Positions 35,816 through 43,269 of a stretch of 64,000 bases of DNA are shown in pieces. Made by a program: the position numbers and the translations under genes. How positions within the stretch are numbered: the stretch's first letter is position 1; each line of letters begins with the position of its first letter. The DNA is from Lysobacterales bacterium (GTDB lineage: Bacteria > Pseudomonadota > Gammaproteobacteria > Xanthomonadales > Ahniellaceae). Location of the stretch: positions 434,001 to 498,000 of the forward strand of contig JADJCM010000001.1 of assembly GCA_016703225.1 (NCBI GenBank), read 5' to 3'. Below the pieces are notes generated by a model. It was not told the origin of the DNA, ran no database searches, and saw only the letters and a list, made by a program, of their open reading frames with translations.

Positions 35816-36214
35816 TTACTCCGCAAACAAGTCCGCCGGCAATGCCGTCGGACGGAAGGATTCGGCGTTCACGCAGGCAGCCAGCACTTCGGCGTCGAGC
35901 AGCAGTTCGCCGCTCCCGGCCTTGCGCACTTCCTGCATGAATCGGAGACTGGCCCCGCGCTGTCCGACCAGGACGCAGCTCGCGAGCAACTCGTCGTCAA
36001 GCTGCGCGGGGCGGCGGAAGGATAGCGAAAGCTTGCTGACCACGAACACCAGTCCGCGCTCGCGCTTCAGCCGCGATTGATCCACACCGATGCTGCGCAG
36101 CCATTCGGTGCGCGCACGCTCGAGGAATTGCAGGTAGCGGGCGTGGTAGACGACGCCGCCAGCGTCGGTATCCTCGTAGTAGACCCGAACCGGCCAGACG
36201 AATGGCGTGCTCAC
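35816..36214 (-). CDS. ybgC: Acyl-CoA thioesterase YbgC (hotdog fold)
   Basis: 132 residues. The 4-hydroxybenzoyl-CoA thioesterase signature YYEDTDAGGVVYHARYLQFLERART holds the catalytic Asp. YbgC hydrolyses short acyl-CoA and associates with the Tol-Pal operon in most gammaproteobacteria. Its ATG overlaps the ruvB stop by 4 bases. Confidence 0.95.
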   Translation of the reverse strand: MSTPFVWPVRVYYEDTDAGGVVYHARYLQFLERARTEWLRSIGVDQSRLKRERGLVFVVSKLSLSFRRPAQLDDELLASCVLVGQRGASLRFMQEVRKAGSGELLLDAEVLAACVNAESFRPTALPADLFAE

Positions 36215-37255
36215 TCGCTGGTCCCGAACAGGTCCGGCAGCGGCGCATCGGCGCGGCGCGGCGGGTTCAGGCCGAAGTGCCGGTAGGCCTTGGCGGAAGC
36301 CATGCGACCGCGAGCGGTGCGGATCAGGAAACCTTGCTGGATCAGGTAGGGCTCGATCACGTCCTCGAGCGTGCCGCGCTCTTCGCTCAGCGCCGCCGCC
36401 AGCGACTCGACCCCGACCGGGCCACCGTCGAAGTTCTCGATGATCATCGTCAGCATACGCCGGTCAAGCGTGTCGAAACCTTCGTCGTCGACCTTGAGCA
36501 TGGCCATGGCCTGCGCCGGCGATATCGCGGTCGATGTGGCCGGCGCCGCGCACTTCGGCGTAGTCGCGCACGCGCCGCAGCAGGCGATTGGCAATGCGCG
36601 GTGTGCCGCGCGAGCGCCGTGCGACCTCGTCGGCGCCTTGGGCATCGCACTGGATGCCGAGGATGCGCGCCGAGCGCGTGACGATATGCGCCAGCTCGGC
36701 GCGCTCGTAGAACTCCAGCCGCTGGACGATGCCAAAGCGATCGCGCAACGGCGCCGTCAGCAGGCCGGCACGGGTGGTCGCGCCGATCAGGGTGAACGGT
36801 GGCAGGTCGAGTTTGATCGAGCGTGCTGCTGGGCCGTCGCCGATCATGATGTCGATCTGGAAGTCCTCCATCGCCGGGTACAGCACTTCCTCGACCACCG
36901 GCGACAGACGATGGATCTCGTCGATGAACAGCACGTCGTGCGGCTGCAGGTTGGTCAGCAGCGCAGCGAGATCGCCGGCGCGTTCCAGCACCGGTCCGGA
37001 GGTGGAGCGCAGGTTCACGCCGAGTTCGTTGGCGATGACCTGCGACAGCGTGGTCTTGCCGAGGCCGGGCGGCCCGAAGATCAGCACATGGTCGAGCGAC
37101 TGCGCCCGCCGCTTGGCCGCCTCGACATAGATCGCCATCTGCTCGCGCACCGGCGCCTGGCCGATGTACTCGGCCAGGCGCTTCGGACGGATGCTGGCCT
37201 CGACGGCTTCGTCTTCGCGCGTTGCGGTAGCAGAGCTGAGGCGGGTATCGGTCAT
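36211..37255 (-). pseudogene. ruvB: Holliday junction helicase subunit RuvB, one-base frameshift near 36516
   Basis: The span is 1045 bases, one more than a whole number of codons; removing one base gives 347 residues, the normal RuvB length. Frame one runs from ATG 37255 through Walker A GPPGLGKTTLSQ, Walker B DVLFIDEIHRL, sensor GATTRAGLL and ends correctly at AEVRGAGHIDRDIA. The protein then continues correctly only in another frame from AQAMAMLKVDDEGFDTLDRR to LPDLFGTSE. The extra base is in the GCGCCGG run at about 36514-36519 (one C too many on the plus strand). The winged-helix DNA-binding domain would be lost if real. A sequencing or assembly error is equally likely, since RuvB is normally conserved. 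Confidence 0.85.
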
Positions 37256-37285
37256 GGTTGGGGGTCGGTGCTTCCCGGGCTTGAG

Positions 37286-38811
37286 ACGGGGCCCTGACCG
37301 GTGCGCGTCAGGGGCTCACACCACCGGACATGCGTTTTTGCTGGGGTTGGAAGGGGGCATAGGGTGGGGACGAAGTAGCGAATCGCGGGGGGAGCGCTTT
37401 GCTGCAGTCCGGAGCAAAGGCGCGACCGCTACGTGCGACTGGCAACTCGGGATTGATCCGAGCTTGCGAGGTTGCGGTAGCGGCCCTGGACTGTGCCAGC
37501 GTTGCCAGAAGCATTTGCGGATGTGACGCGCGTCCATCCTTCCAGGGGACTCGGTCTTGCTGGGTAGGAGTGCGTCCCAGCCATGCGTTGTTCGCGCTGG
37601 TCACTGGGGGAACGGATGGCATGCTGGCGGGACAGGTGAGCGGGGGAGGGTGAGCGTGAAGCCGAGGAACTTGCGTTCCCAAACCCGTCCGACCCGCTCT
37701 TGCCCGGATGCCGGTGAGCTTCAGGTGCTTGCTCAGCCATGCGCTTACCGCCAGGCGTTCTCCGGCTTGCGGGTGGGGGCGCAAGGCGTGGTCTCCAGAG
37801 GTTCGAGGGTGATAGCGGTCCACCTTGGGGGCCCGTCGCCTTACCCTGCGGCAGGAGTGTCCTGCACTCAACAGCGATTGATCAGCTTGAGGCGCGCCGG
37901 TCTTGACGTCCGCGTCAAACGCCGCATCAGACTCGTGGTTCACCGGTCAAAGAATGCCTGATACCATGTCACACCCAGTCGCGACCCTCTCGGGCATACG
38001 CTTGGGCTTGGCGCAGGCATCGGGGCACTGCGCCCGGACGGAACCCAAAGCTCGACGGGCTCTGGGGGGGGGTCAGCATTGCACCAGCAACTGCTGGACA
38101 ATCGATCGACCACATTCGGATGTTCAGTCCGCGTGTCCCGCCATTGGGCTTCGCGATCTGCGCGGCTGCTGCCGGAACATAGCCCCGTCAACAGCTGCGC
38201 TTGATCGCTTCTCCGTGTTTCAGCAAGTGGCGCGAGGGCATCCCGCAGGGCCAGCGACCGCGGTTTCCGATCACCGCTGCTTGCGCTGCTTACAATCGCA
38301 CCCACGCCTGTTCCATCACCTCCAAGGGGCTTTGGCTCCATCGAATCCAACGGCTCGCCCACGCTCACGCTGCTTCCAACGCCTGCCGGGCTCACCCATC
38401 AGCATCGGACCGCCGATCCTTTCCATCGACTTCGGCTCATCCGTGTTCGATCCTGCATCGCGTTATCCCCTCTTCCTTCCTTTGGCCCTTCGCTCCCGGC
38501 CATTACCCCGCTTCCTGCTACTCGGCCGCTGCTGACTTCCACGCTGGCGCGGAGATCTCCCGGTAAGAACACTGACTTTCAATCGTGCCGCGCTTACCTG
38601 ATACGTCTCGAGGGATTGGGCTTCGCTGTTCCCAGCCAGCTTGCCGCCCGACCCGGCCTCAAGGCGTTCGTGTTCCTGCGGTCGATCGTTTGCCTCCTGC
38701 TTCTTCCAGCACCTCCCTCGCGGTCGGCACCTTGCAGTTCGGCTTCGGTTGGCTCCATCGCCTCCGGTTGATACCTCTCAATCAACAAGTCAGTGCCCAT
38801 GCCGGGCACAC
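37286..38811 (-). mobile_element. Decayed group II intron (about 1.5 kb)
   Basis: On the minus strand the 5' end reads GTGTGCCCGGCATGGGC (from 38811), matching the GUGYG start and adjoining domain I of bacterial group II introns. At the 3' end, GCATGTCCGGTGGTGTGAG (37315-37333) resembles the second half of domain V, and CCCTGAC/GTCAGGG (37292-37313) forms a domain VI-like stem. Between them lie fragments of an intron-encoded reverse transcriptase in shifting frames. The first half of domain V is not recognisable, so splicing is unlikely. The 5' end directly follows a palindrome, a target type used by class C introns. The 3' limit is approximate. Confidence 0.72.
37335..38345 (-). pseudogene. 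Group II intron reverse transcriptase/maturase remnant
   Basis: Segments recognisable on the minus strand, spread over three frames with stops: KHGEAIK, IAKPNGGTRGLNI, PNVVDRL, SFGFRPG, LRQAQAYAREGRDWV (RT domains 1-3), LPQGKATGPQGGPLSP (RT 4), AVSAWLSKHLKLT, PGKSGSDGFG, and the maturase end LEGW-, HIRKCFWQRWHS, GRYRNL, RKLGI. The catalytic YADD block between GGPLSP and the AWLSKHL segment is missing, so this copy cannot encode an active enzyme. Limits are where family similarity starts and stops by eye. Confidence 0.72.
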
Positions 38812-38835
38812 TGGGTCCGACTTCAGTCGGACGCT
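38812..38835. repeat. REP-like palindrome, copy 1 (adjacent to intron 5' end)
   Basis: 24 bases, core GTCCGAC-TTCA-GTCGGAC, flanked by TGG and GCT. Inverted relative to the copy at 38856. Same family as the cluster at 61821-62091, sharing AGCGT at one end and CCCA at the other. Confidence 0.7.
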
Positions 38836-38855
38836 GTCGCATCATCGCAGCGAAG

Positions 38856-38879
38856 AGCGTCCGGATAAATCCGGACCCA
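38856..38879. repeat. REP-like palindrome, copy 2
   Basis: 24 bases, core GTCCGGAT-AA-ATCCGGAC starting AGCGT and ending CCCA. With copy 1 it forms an inverted pair just downstream of kup. Confidence 0.7.
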
Positions 38880-38910
38880 CCCGGACACGCAAGGATCCAC
38901 CTGTCCTGCC

Positions 38911-40800
38911 TCAAATTTCGACCTGGGTGCCGAGTTCGATCAGGCGATTGCCCGGAATCTGGAAGAAGGTGGTCGCCGACTGCGCGTTGCGCGCCATGAA
39001 CGCGAACAGCTTGTCGCGCCACAACGGCATGCCCTCTTCCTGGCTCGGGATCAGGGTCTCGCGCGACAGGAAGAAGGTAGTGTCCATCATGTCGAAGGGC
39101 AGGCCGCAGGACTCGCACCCACCAAGAATCCTCGGCACGTTGGGGTCTTCGGCAAAACCGAAGCGCAGGTGCATCGCGTAGAAGTCGTGGCCCAGCGGAT
39201 CGACCTTGATGCGCTCCCCGGGGTCGGCCACCGGCGACTCCACGGTCTCGACGGTGAGCATCACGTTGCGCTCGTGCAGCACCTTGTTGTGCTTGAGGTT
39301 GTGCAACATCGCGTGCGGCACGCCTTCCTGGTTCGCGGTCATGAACACGGCGGTTCCGGGCACGCGCAGCGGCGGGTGCGCGGCGATCGAGGTGATGAAC
39401 GGCGCCAGCGCCAGACTTTCCTTGCGCATCTGCGCGACCACCAGCGAGCGACCCTTGCGCCAGGTCGACATCAGCAGGAACAGCCCGGCTCCCAGCACCA
39501 ACGGGAACCAGCCGCCGTCGGGAATCTTGATCGCATTGGCGGCGAGAAACGCGCTGTCGATGGTGAGGAAGGTGGCGCCGACTGCGATCACGATCCACTT
39601 GTTCCAGCGCCACATCATGCGCGCCACGATCAACGCCAGAATGGTGTCGATCAGCATGGTGCCGGTCACCGCGATGCCATAGGCCGCGGCCAGCTTGCTC
39701 GACGAGCCGAAGCCGATCACCACCAGAATGATCGCCACCAGCAGGAAGCGGTTGATCCACGGCACGAAGATCTGGCCGACGGTTTCATCCGAGGTGTGCT
39801 TGACCTGCATGCGCGGCGCGAAACCCAACTGCACTGCCTGGCGCGTGACCGAGAATGCCCCGGAGATCACTGCCTGAGAAGCGATCACTGCAGCCGCCGT
39901 GGCCAGCCCGATCATCGGGTACAACGCCCATTCCGGCGCCAGCAGGTAGAACGGATTCACCGCCTTCTGCGGGTGCGCGAGGATCAACGCGCCCTGGCCG
40001 AGGTAATTCAGCACCAGCCCCGGGAACACGATCCAGTACCAGGCGATGCGGATCGGGAGGCGCCCGAAATGGCCCATGTCGGCATAGACCGCCTCGGCAC
40101 CGGTGATCGCCAGCACGACGGTGCCGAGCGCGAGGAACGACATCATCGGGTGCGCGGCGAAGAACAGCACGCCATACCACGGGTTCAAGGACTTCAGGAT
40201 GGAGGGGTACTCGTGGATCTCGGCCAGCCCGAGCACCCCCAGCACCACGAACCAGAGCAGCATCACCGGACCGAACACCGCGCCGACCTTGGCCGTGCCG
40301 CTGCGCTGGAACGCGAATAGCCCGACCACGATGACCAGCGTGATCGGCACCACGTACTGTTCGAAGGCCGGCGCCGCCACCTTGAGGCCCTCGACCGCGC
40401 CGAGGATCGACATCGCCGGGGTGATCACGCCATCGCCATAGAACAGCGCTGCGCCGAGCAGGGCGAGCACGGTGATGAAGCGGCGCGCGCGACGATTGTC
40501 CCCGACTGCCTTCATCGCCAACGCCATCATCGCCATGATGCCGCCTTCGCCGCGGTTGTCGGCGCGCATGATGAACACCACGTACTTCAGCGACACCACC
40601 AGGATCAGCGACCAGAACACCAGCGACAGCACGCCGAAGACGTTGGTCTCGTTCAGGGCCATGGCATGCGGGCCGTGGAAGGCCTCGCGCATGGTGTACA
40701 GCGGGCTGGTGCCGATGTCACCGAAGACCACGCCGACCGCGGCGACCGCAAGGCCGGCGACGCTGGCCTTGGCTCCATTCTGCTCGTTGGAATTGCCCAT
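38911..40800 (-). CDS. kup: Low-affinity potassium transport protein Kup
   Basis: 629 residues, KUP/HAK/KT family proton-coupled potassium uptake system in the inner membrane. Twelve hydrophobic helices, with the family motifs VFGDIGTSPLYTMREAF near residue 25, RADNRGEGGIMAMMALA, and GDGVITPAMSILGAVEGLKV. The soluble C-terminal domain is complete and ends at LGTQVEI. It lies between ruvA and ruvB on the same strand, separated from ruvB by the intron relic. A -10-like TACACT lies in the 54 bases after ruvA. Confidence 0.96.
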   Translation of the reverse strand: MGNSNEQNGAKASVAGLAVAAVGVVFGDIGTSPLYTMREAFHGPHAMALNETNVFGVLSLVFWSLILVVSLKYVVFIMRADNRGEGGIMAMMALAMKAVGDNRRARRFITVLALLGAALFYGDGVITPAMSILGAVEGLKVAAPAFEQYVVPITLVIVVGLFAFQRSGTAKVGAVFGPVMLLWFVVLGVLGLAEIHEYPSILKSLNPWYGVLFFAAHPMMSFLALGTVVLAITGAEAVYADMGHFGRLPIRIAWYWIVFPGLVLNYLGQGALILAHPQKAVNPFYLLAPEWALYPMIGLATAAAVIASQAVISGAFSVTRQAVQLGFAPRMQVKHTSDETVGQIFVPWINRFLLVAIILVVIGFGSSSKLAAAYGIAVTGTMLIDTILALIVARMMWRWNKWIVIAVGATFLTIDSAFLAANAIKIPDGGWFPLVLGAGLFLLMSTWRKGRSLVVAQMRKESLALAPFITSIAAHPPLRVPGTAVFMTANQEGVPHAMLHNLKHNKVLHERNVMLTVETVESPVADPGERIKVDPLGHDFYAMHLRFGFAEDPNVPRILGGCESCGLPFDMMDTTFFLSRETLIPSQEEGMPLWRDKLFAFMARNAQSATTFFQIPGNRLIELGTQVEI

Positions 40801-40854
40801 AAAACCCGGTATCAGCCGTGAGGCCCGGAAAAAAGGTCGCGTAGTGTAGCCATC

Positions 40855-41448
40855 TCAGGTGCGCAATGCGGCCTTGAGTGCCTTGCGAATGATTGTCTCG
40901 GCCGAGTCGGTCGGTTCCGCCGCATCCTTCAGCAGTTTCGCGATCTCCGCCGGCTTGTAGCCAAACTGCTCCAGCGCCGCCGCGGCCTCGGCCAGCGGGT
41001 CGTTGGCCACGGCTTTTACGCCACCCGCCGCGACCGGCGCCAAACCCGCTCCGAGTTTGTCGCGCAGCTCGACCACGATGCGCTCGGCGGTCTTCTTGCC
41101 GATGCCTGGGATTCGCGTCAGCGCGGTGATGTTGCTGCTCGCGACCATGCGCGCGAAGTCATCGGCGGAAACGCCGGAGAGGATCGACAGCGCGGTCTTG
41201 GCGCCGATGCCGCTGACCTTGAGCAGGGTGCGAAACAGCCCGCGTTCGCGCTCCGACTGGAAGCCGTAGAGGTTCACGGCGTCTTCCTTCTGCGCGTAGT
41301 GGATGACCAACGTGACGTCGCGGCCGATCTCGGGCAGCTCGTAGAAGGTCGACATCGGCGCTTCCAGCTCGTAACCGACGCCGTTCACATCGATCATCAA
41401 TGCCGGCGGCGCTTTCATCACCAATACGCCTTTGAGTCTGCCGATCAT
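40855..41448 (-). CDS. ruvA: Holliday junction DNA-binding protein RuvA
   Basis: 197 residues from ATG 41448 (MIGRLKGVLVMKAPP), preceded by AAGGA. OB-fold N-terminal domain, two helix-hairpin-helix motifs (LLKVSGIGAKTALSIL and LTRIPGIGKKTAERIVVELRDK) and the C-terminal RuvB-binding domain (AAALEQFGYKPAEIAKLL). RuvA clamps the four-way junction and recruits RuvB. Longer in-frame starts read through a dispersed repeat and are not credible. Confidence 0.97.
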   Translation of the reverse strand: MIGRLKGVLVMKAPPALMIDVNGVGYELEAPMSTFYELPEIGRDVTLVIHYAQKEDAVNLYGFQSERERGLFRTLLKVSGIGAKTALSILSGVSADDFARMVASSNITALTRIPGIGKKTAERIVVELRDKLGAGLAPVAAGGVKAVANDPLAEAAAALEQFGYKPAEIAKLLKDAAEPTDSAETIIRKALKAALRT

Positions 41449-41480
41449 CCGTTGTTCCTTCTCGGTGTTGCCACAATTCC

Positions 41481-41572
41481 CGTTCGCCCTGAGCTCGTCG
41501 AAGGGCGACTGCGAAAAGCCCTCGGACATGACGCCTGTGGTGGCCGGTCTTCGACAGGCTCAGACCGAACGG
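41481..41572. repeat. Inverted pair of dispersed CGTTCGCCCTGAG-type repeats between ruvC and ruvA
   Basis: Copy one begins CGTTCGCCCTGAG at 41481 and ends CGAAGGGCG at 41507. Copy two, inverted, spans 41548-41572 (TCTTCGACAGGCTCAG then ACCGAACGG). Translated copies give the PFDELRANG peptide seen in many proteobacterial genomes where this repeat is read as protein. They lie head to head with about 40 bases between. Confidence 0.75.
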
Positions 41573-41581
41573 ACCACTGCG

Positions 41582-42100
41582 TCATCGCCGTCTCCAAGCC
41601 GTTCGCGGGATGCCAAGGCGTGTGAGACTGGCGCGGGTATGCGCATGCGTCAATGCGATCGCGAGTGCGTCGGCGGCATCGGCCTGCAGCTTGCCCGGCA
41701 GCGACAACAGCACCCCGACCATGTGCTGCACCTGGGTCTTGTCGCCGGAACCGCTGCCGACCACGGACTGCTTCACTTCCTTGGCCGAGTACTCGGTCAA
41801 CGCCAGGCCCTTGCCGACGACAGCGACGATCGCGGCACCGCGCGCCTGCCCGAGCTTCAGCGCCGAATCCGGATTGCGCGCCATGAACACGCGCTCGATC
41901 GCCACCTCCTGCGGCCGGTACTCCTCGAGAATGCCGCCGATTTCGTCGTAGATCTGCTTCAGGCGCAGGTGAAAAGTCTCGTTGTCGAGCAGCTGCAGCG
42001 CGGTGTGGAACACATGCACGCAACGCCCGTCCGGCATTGCATCGATGATGCCAATGCCGGTGCGCTGCGACCCGGGGTCAATGCCGAGGATGCGGGTCAT
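41582..42100 (-). CDS. ruvC: Crossover junction endodeoxyribonuclease RuvC
   Basis: 172 residues. Resolvase of Holliday junctions; catalytic acidic residues lie in RILGIDPGSQRTG (Asp 7), the VAIERVFMARN segment (Glu) and DAADALAIALTHAH (two Asp). Cuts symmetrically in the RuvABC complex. Its ATG overlaps the end of the upstream lipoprotein gene by 4 bases, and ruvA follows after the inverted repeat pair. Confidence 0.97.
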   Translation of the reverse strand: MTRILGIDPGSQRTGIGIIDAMPDGRCVHVFHTALQLLDNETFHLRLKQIYDEIGGILEEYRPQEVAIERVFMARNPDSALKLGQARGAAIVAVVGKGLALTEYSAKEVKQSVVGSGSGDKTQVQHMVGVLLSLPGKLQADAADALAIALTHAHTRASLTRLGIPRTAWRRR

Positions 42101-42600
42101 TCGAGCGACGCCCCGGGGTGCCGATACCAGAGTCCGTGCGAAGCGTAGTCCAGCATCAGGACATCGCTCGCCCCGGCATCGCTCTCCTGCCCCGACTGGC
42201 GGACCTGCAACTCGATCGCCCAGAGCCCGCAGTCGTCAACTGCATCCGCAACGATGAGCGTCGGCAGCCGACCTGCTGCGTCGGCGAACGGCGGGCGCTC
42301 GGCCACGCCAGTCGCTTCCGGTTCGAGGCGCGATCGGATCGCCGTCACTCCGTCGCGGGTCTGCGCGGTCACGCTCCAACCGCGCGGCAGCGGACGCCAG
42401 CGCATGCGTGTCTCGCACTCGACACTTGCATCCACCGCGACGACCACCTCGCCCGGATCCATCGGCAGCGGCGGAAACTGCAATCGCATCGACGCACGAC
42501 CCGAGGCCGCACAGCTGGCGACCAGCGACAGCAGCAACGCCCTGCAGGCGCTCGTGCGTAGCGTTCGCCCGCCACCGCCGCGCATTCGCCGCCCGATCAT
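42097..42600 (-). CDS. Putative lipoprotein of unknown function upstream of ruvC
   Basis: 167 residues if ATG 42600 is used; ATG 42585 is an alternative that shortens the basic N-terminus. A lipoprotein signal is visible: RALLLSLVASCAAS with Cys as lipidation site. The remainder is beta-rich with Cys residues (VECETRM, VDDCGLW) and no family I know. The 4-base overlap with ruvC suggests co-transcription; the opposite side faces the napE promoter. The start is uncertain because AAGGA sits directly against ATG 42600. Confidence 0.6.
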   Translation of the reverse strand: MIGRRMRGGGGRTLRTSACRALLLSLVASCAASGRASMRLQFPPLPMDPGEVVVAVDASVECETRMRWRPLPRGWSVTAQTRDGVTAIRSRLEPEATGVAERPPFADAAGRLPTLIVADAVDDCGLWAIELQVRQSGQESDAGASDVLMLDYASHGLWYRHPGASLE

Positions 42601-42706
42601 TCCTTCCGCTGTTCGTACAGGTTTTCCATCCATCCGCGAAGCTTGACGAGTCCGCGGCTGGTTTTGCCAGTGACGCGGAGAAATCATCGCCGGCGAGAGT
42701 GCCGAG

Positions 42707-42747
42707 TTGATCGGAGTCAACCCGGCGCGCGGCCACGACGCTAGTCT
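42707..42747 (+). promoter_or_regulatory. FNR-dependent promoter of the nap operon
   Basis: FNR box TTGATCGGAGTCAA (42707-42720) matches TTGAT-N4-ATCAA at 9 of 10 positions. A -10 element TAGTCT (42742-42747) is centred 31 bases after the box centre. With a start at about 42755 the box lies at -41.5 and the -10 at about -10.5, the classic class II FNR layout. napE starts at 42777. Confidence 0.72.
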
Positions 42748-42776
42748 GGCCGCACCTCGACAGCGAGATCGCGACC

Positions 42777-42932
42777 ATGGAACCGACAGTTGTCGAACGC
42801 CGCCGCGAATTGCGTGCCTTCCTGTTCCTGACGGTGTTCCTGGCCCCGATTCTGGCCGTTGGCACGGTCGCTGCCTGGGGCTTTGGCATCTGGATCCTGC
42901 AGATGTTCGCCGGCCCGCCGGGACCGCAGTGA
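42777..42932 (+). CDS. napE: Periplasmic nitrate reductase small membrane protein NapE
   Basis: 51 residues. Charged N-terminus (EPTVVERRRELRAF), one membrane helix (LFLTVFLAPILAVGTVAAWG) and the closing FGIWILQMFAGPPGPQ are those of NapE, a small inner membrane protein of unknown role at the head of nap operons. It lies behind the FNR-box promoter and its stop overlaps the next short frame (TGATG). Confidence 0.9.
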   Translation: MEPTVVERRRELRAFLFLTVFLAPILAVGTVAAWGFGIWILQMFAGPPGPQ

Positions 42933-43003
42933 TGAGCGAATCCCTGGGTCGTACACCCCTCTTCGGGCGCGCCGACAACGGCAGCGTGGTGCAGCGGCCA
43001 TGA
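42932..43003 (+). pseudogene. Short frame between napE and napD, possible napF remnant
   Basis: 23 codons from an ATG overlapping the napE stop to a stop overlapping the napD start. The peptide SESLGRTPLFGRADNG-VVQRP resembles the N-terminus of NapF (S-R-R-x-F-x-G-R and a final R-P), and napF normally sits exactly here in napEFDABC. None of the ferredoxin cysteines remain. It may instead be a coupling leader that keeps napE-napD translation linked. Confidence 0.35.
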
Positions 43004-43269
43004 CCTGGCATGTCGCCAGCCTGATCGTGCGCTGTCGGCCCGAGCACGAAGCGGCCGTGATCACGCGGCTCGATGCACTCGACCAGACCACCGTGCGCGG
43101 CGCCGAGCGCGGACGCATCGTGGTGCTCGCCGAAGGCACGAATGAATATGAACTGGCGCAGCGTTTCGACGCGATCCGCGCCACCCAGGACGTGATGACC
43201 ACGGACCTGGTCCACCACGAAATCGATACTGACGAAGCCGAGGCCGACCATGCTCAGCACGCGCCGTGA
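43000..43269 (+). CDS. napD: NapA chaperone NapD
   Basis: 89 residues. NapD is a small ferredoxin-fold cytoplasmic protein that binds the Tat signal of NapA and delays export until the cofactor is inserted. Family features: HVASLIVRCRPEHEAAV at the N-terminus, VVLAEGTNEYELAQRFDAIRA and the DVMTTDLVHHEID segment. ATG 43000 overlaps the previous stop (ATGA); the C-terminus overlaps napA by 20 bases. Confidence 0.93.
   Translation: MTWHVASLIVRCRPEHEAAVITRLDALDQTTVRGAERGRIVVLAEGTNEYELAQRFDAIRATQDVMTTDLVHHEIDTDEAEADHAQHAP

Noticed and set aside
37308..38566. Several open frames of 60-210 codons on both strands between ruvB and kup
   Set aside because: They fall within the decayed intron; minus-strand pieces match RT/maturase only when frames are switched, and plus-strand frames are meaningless.
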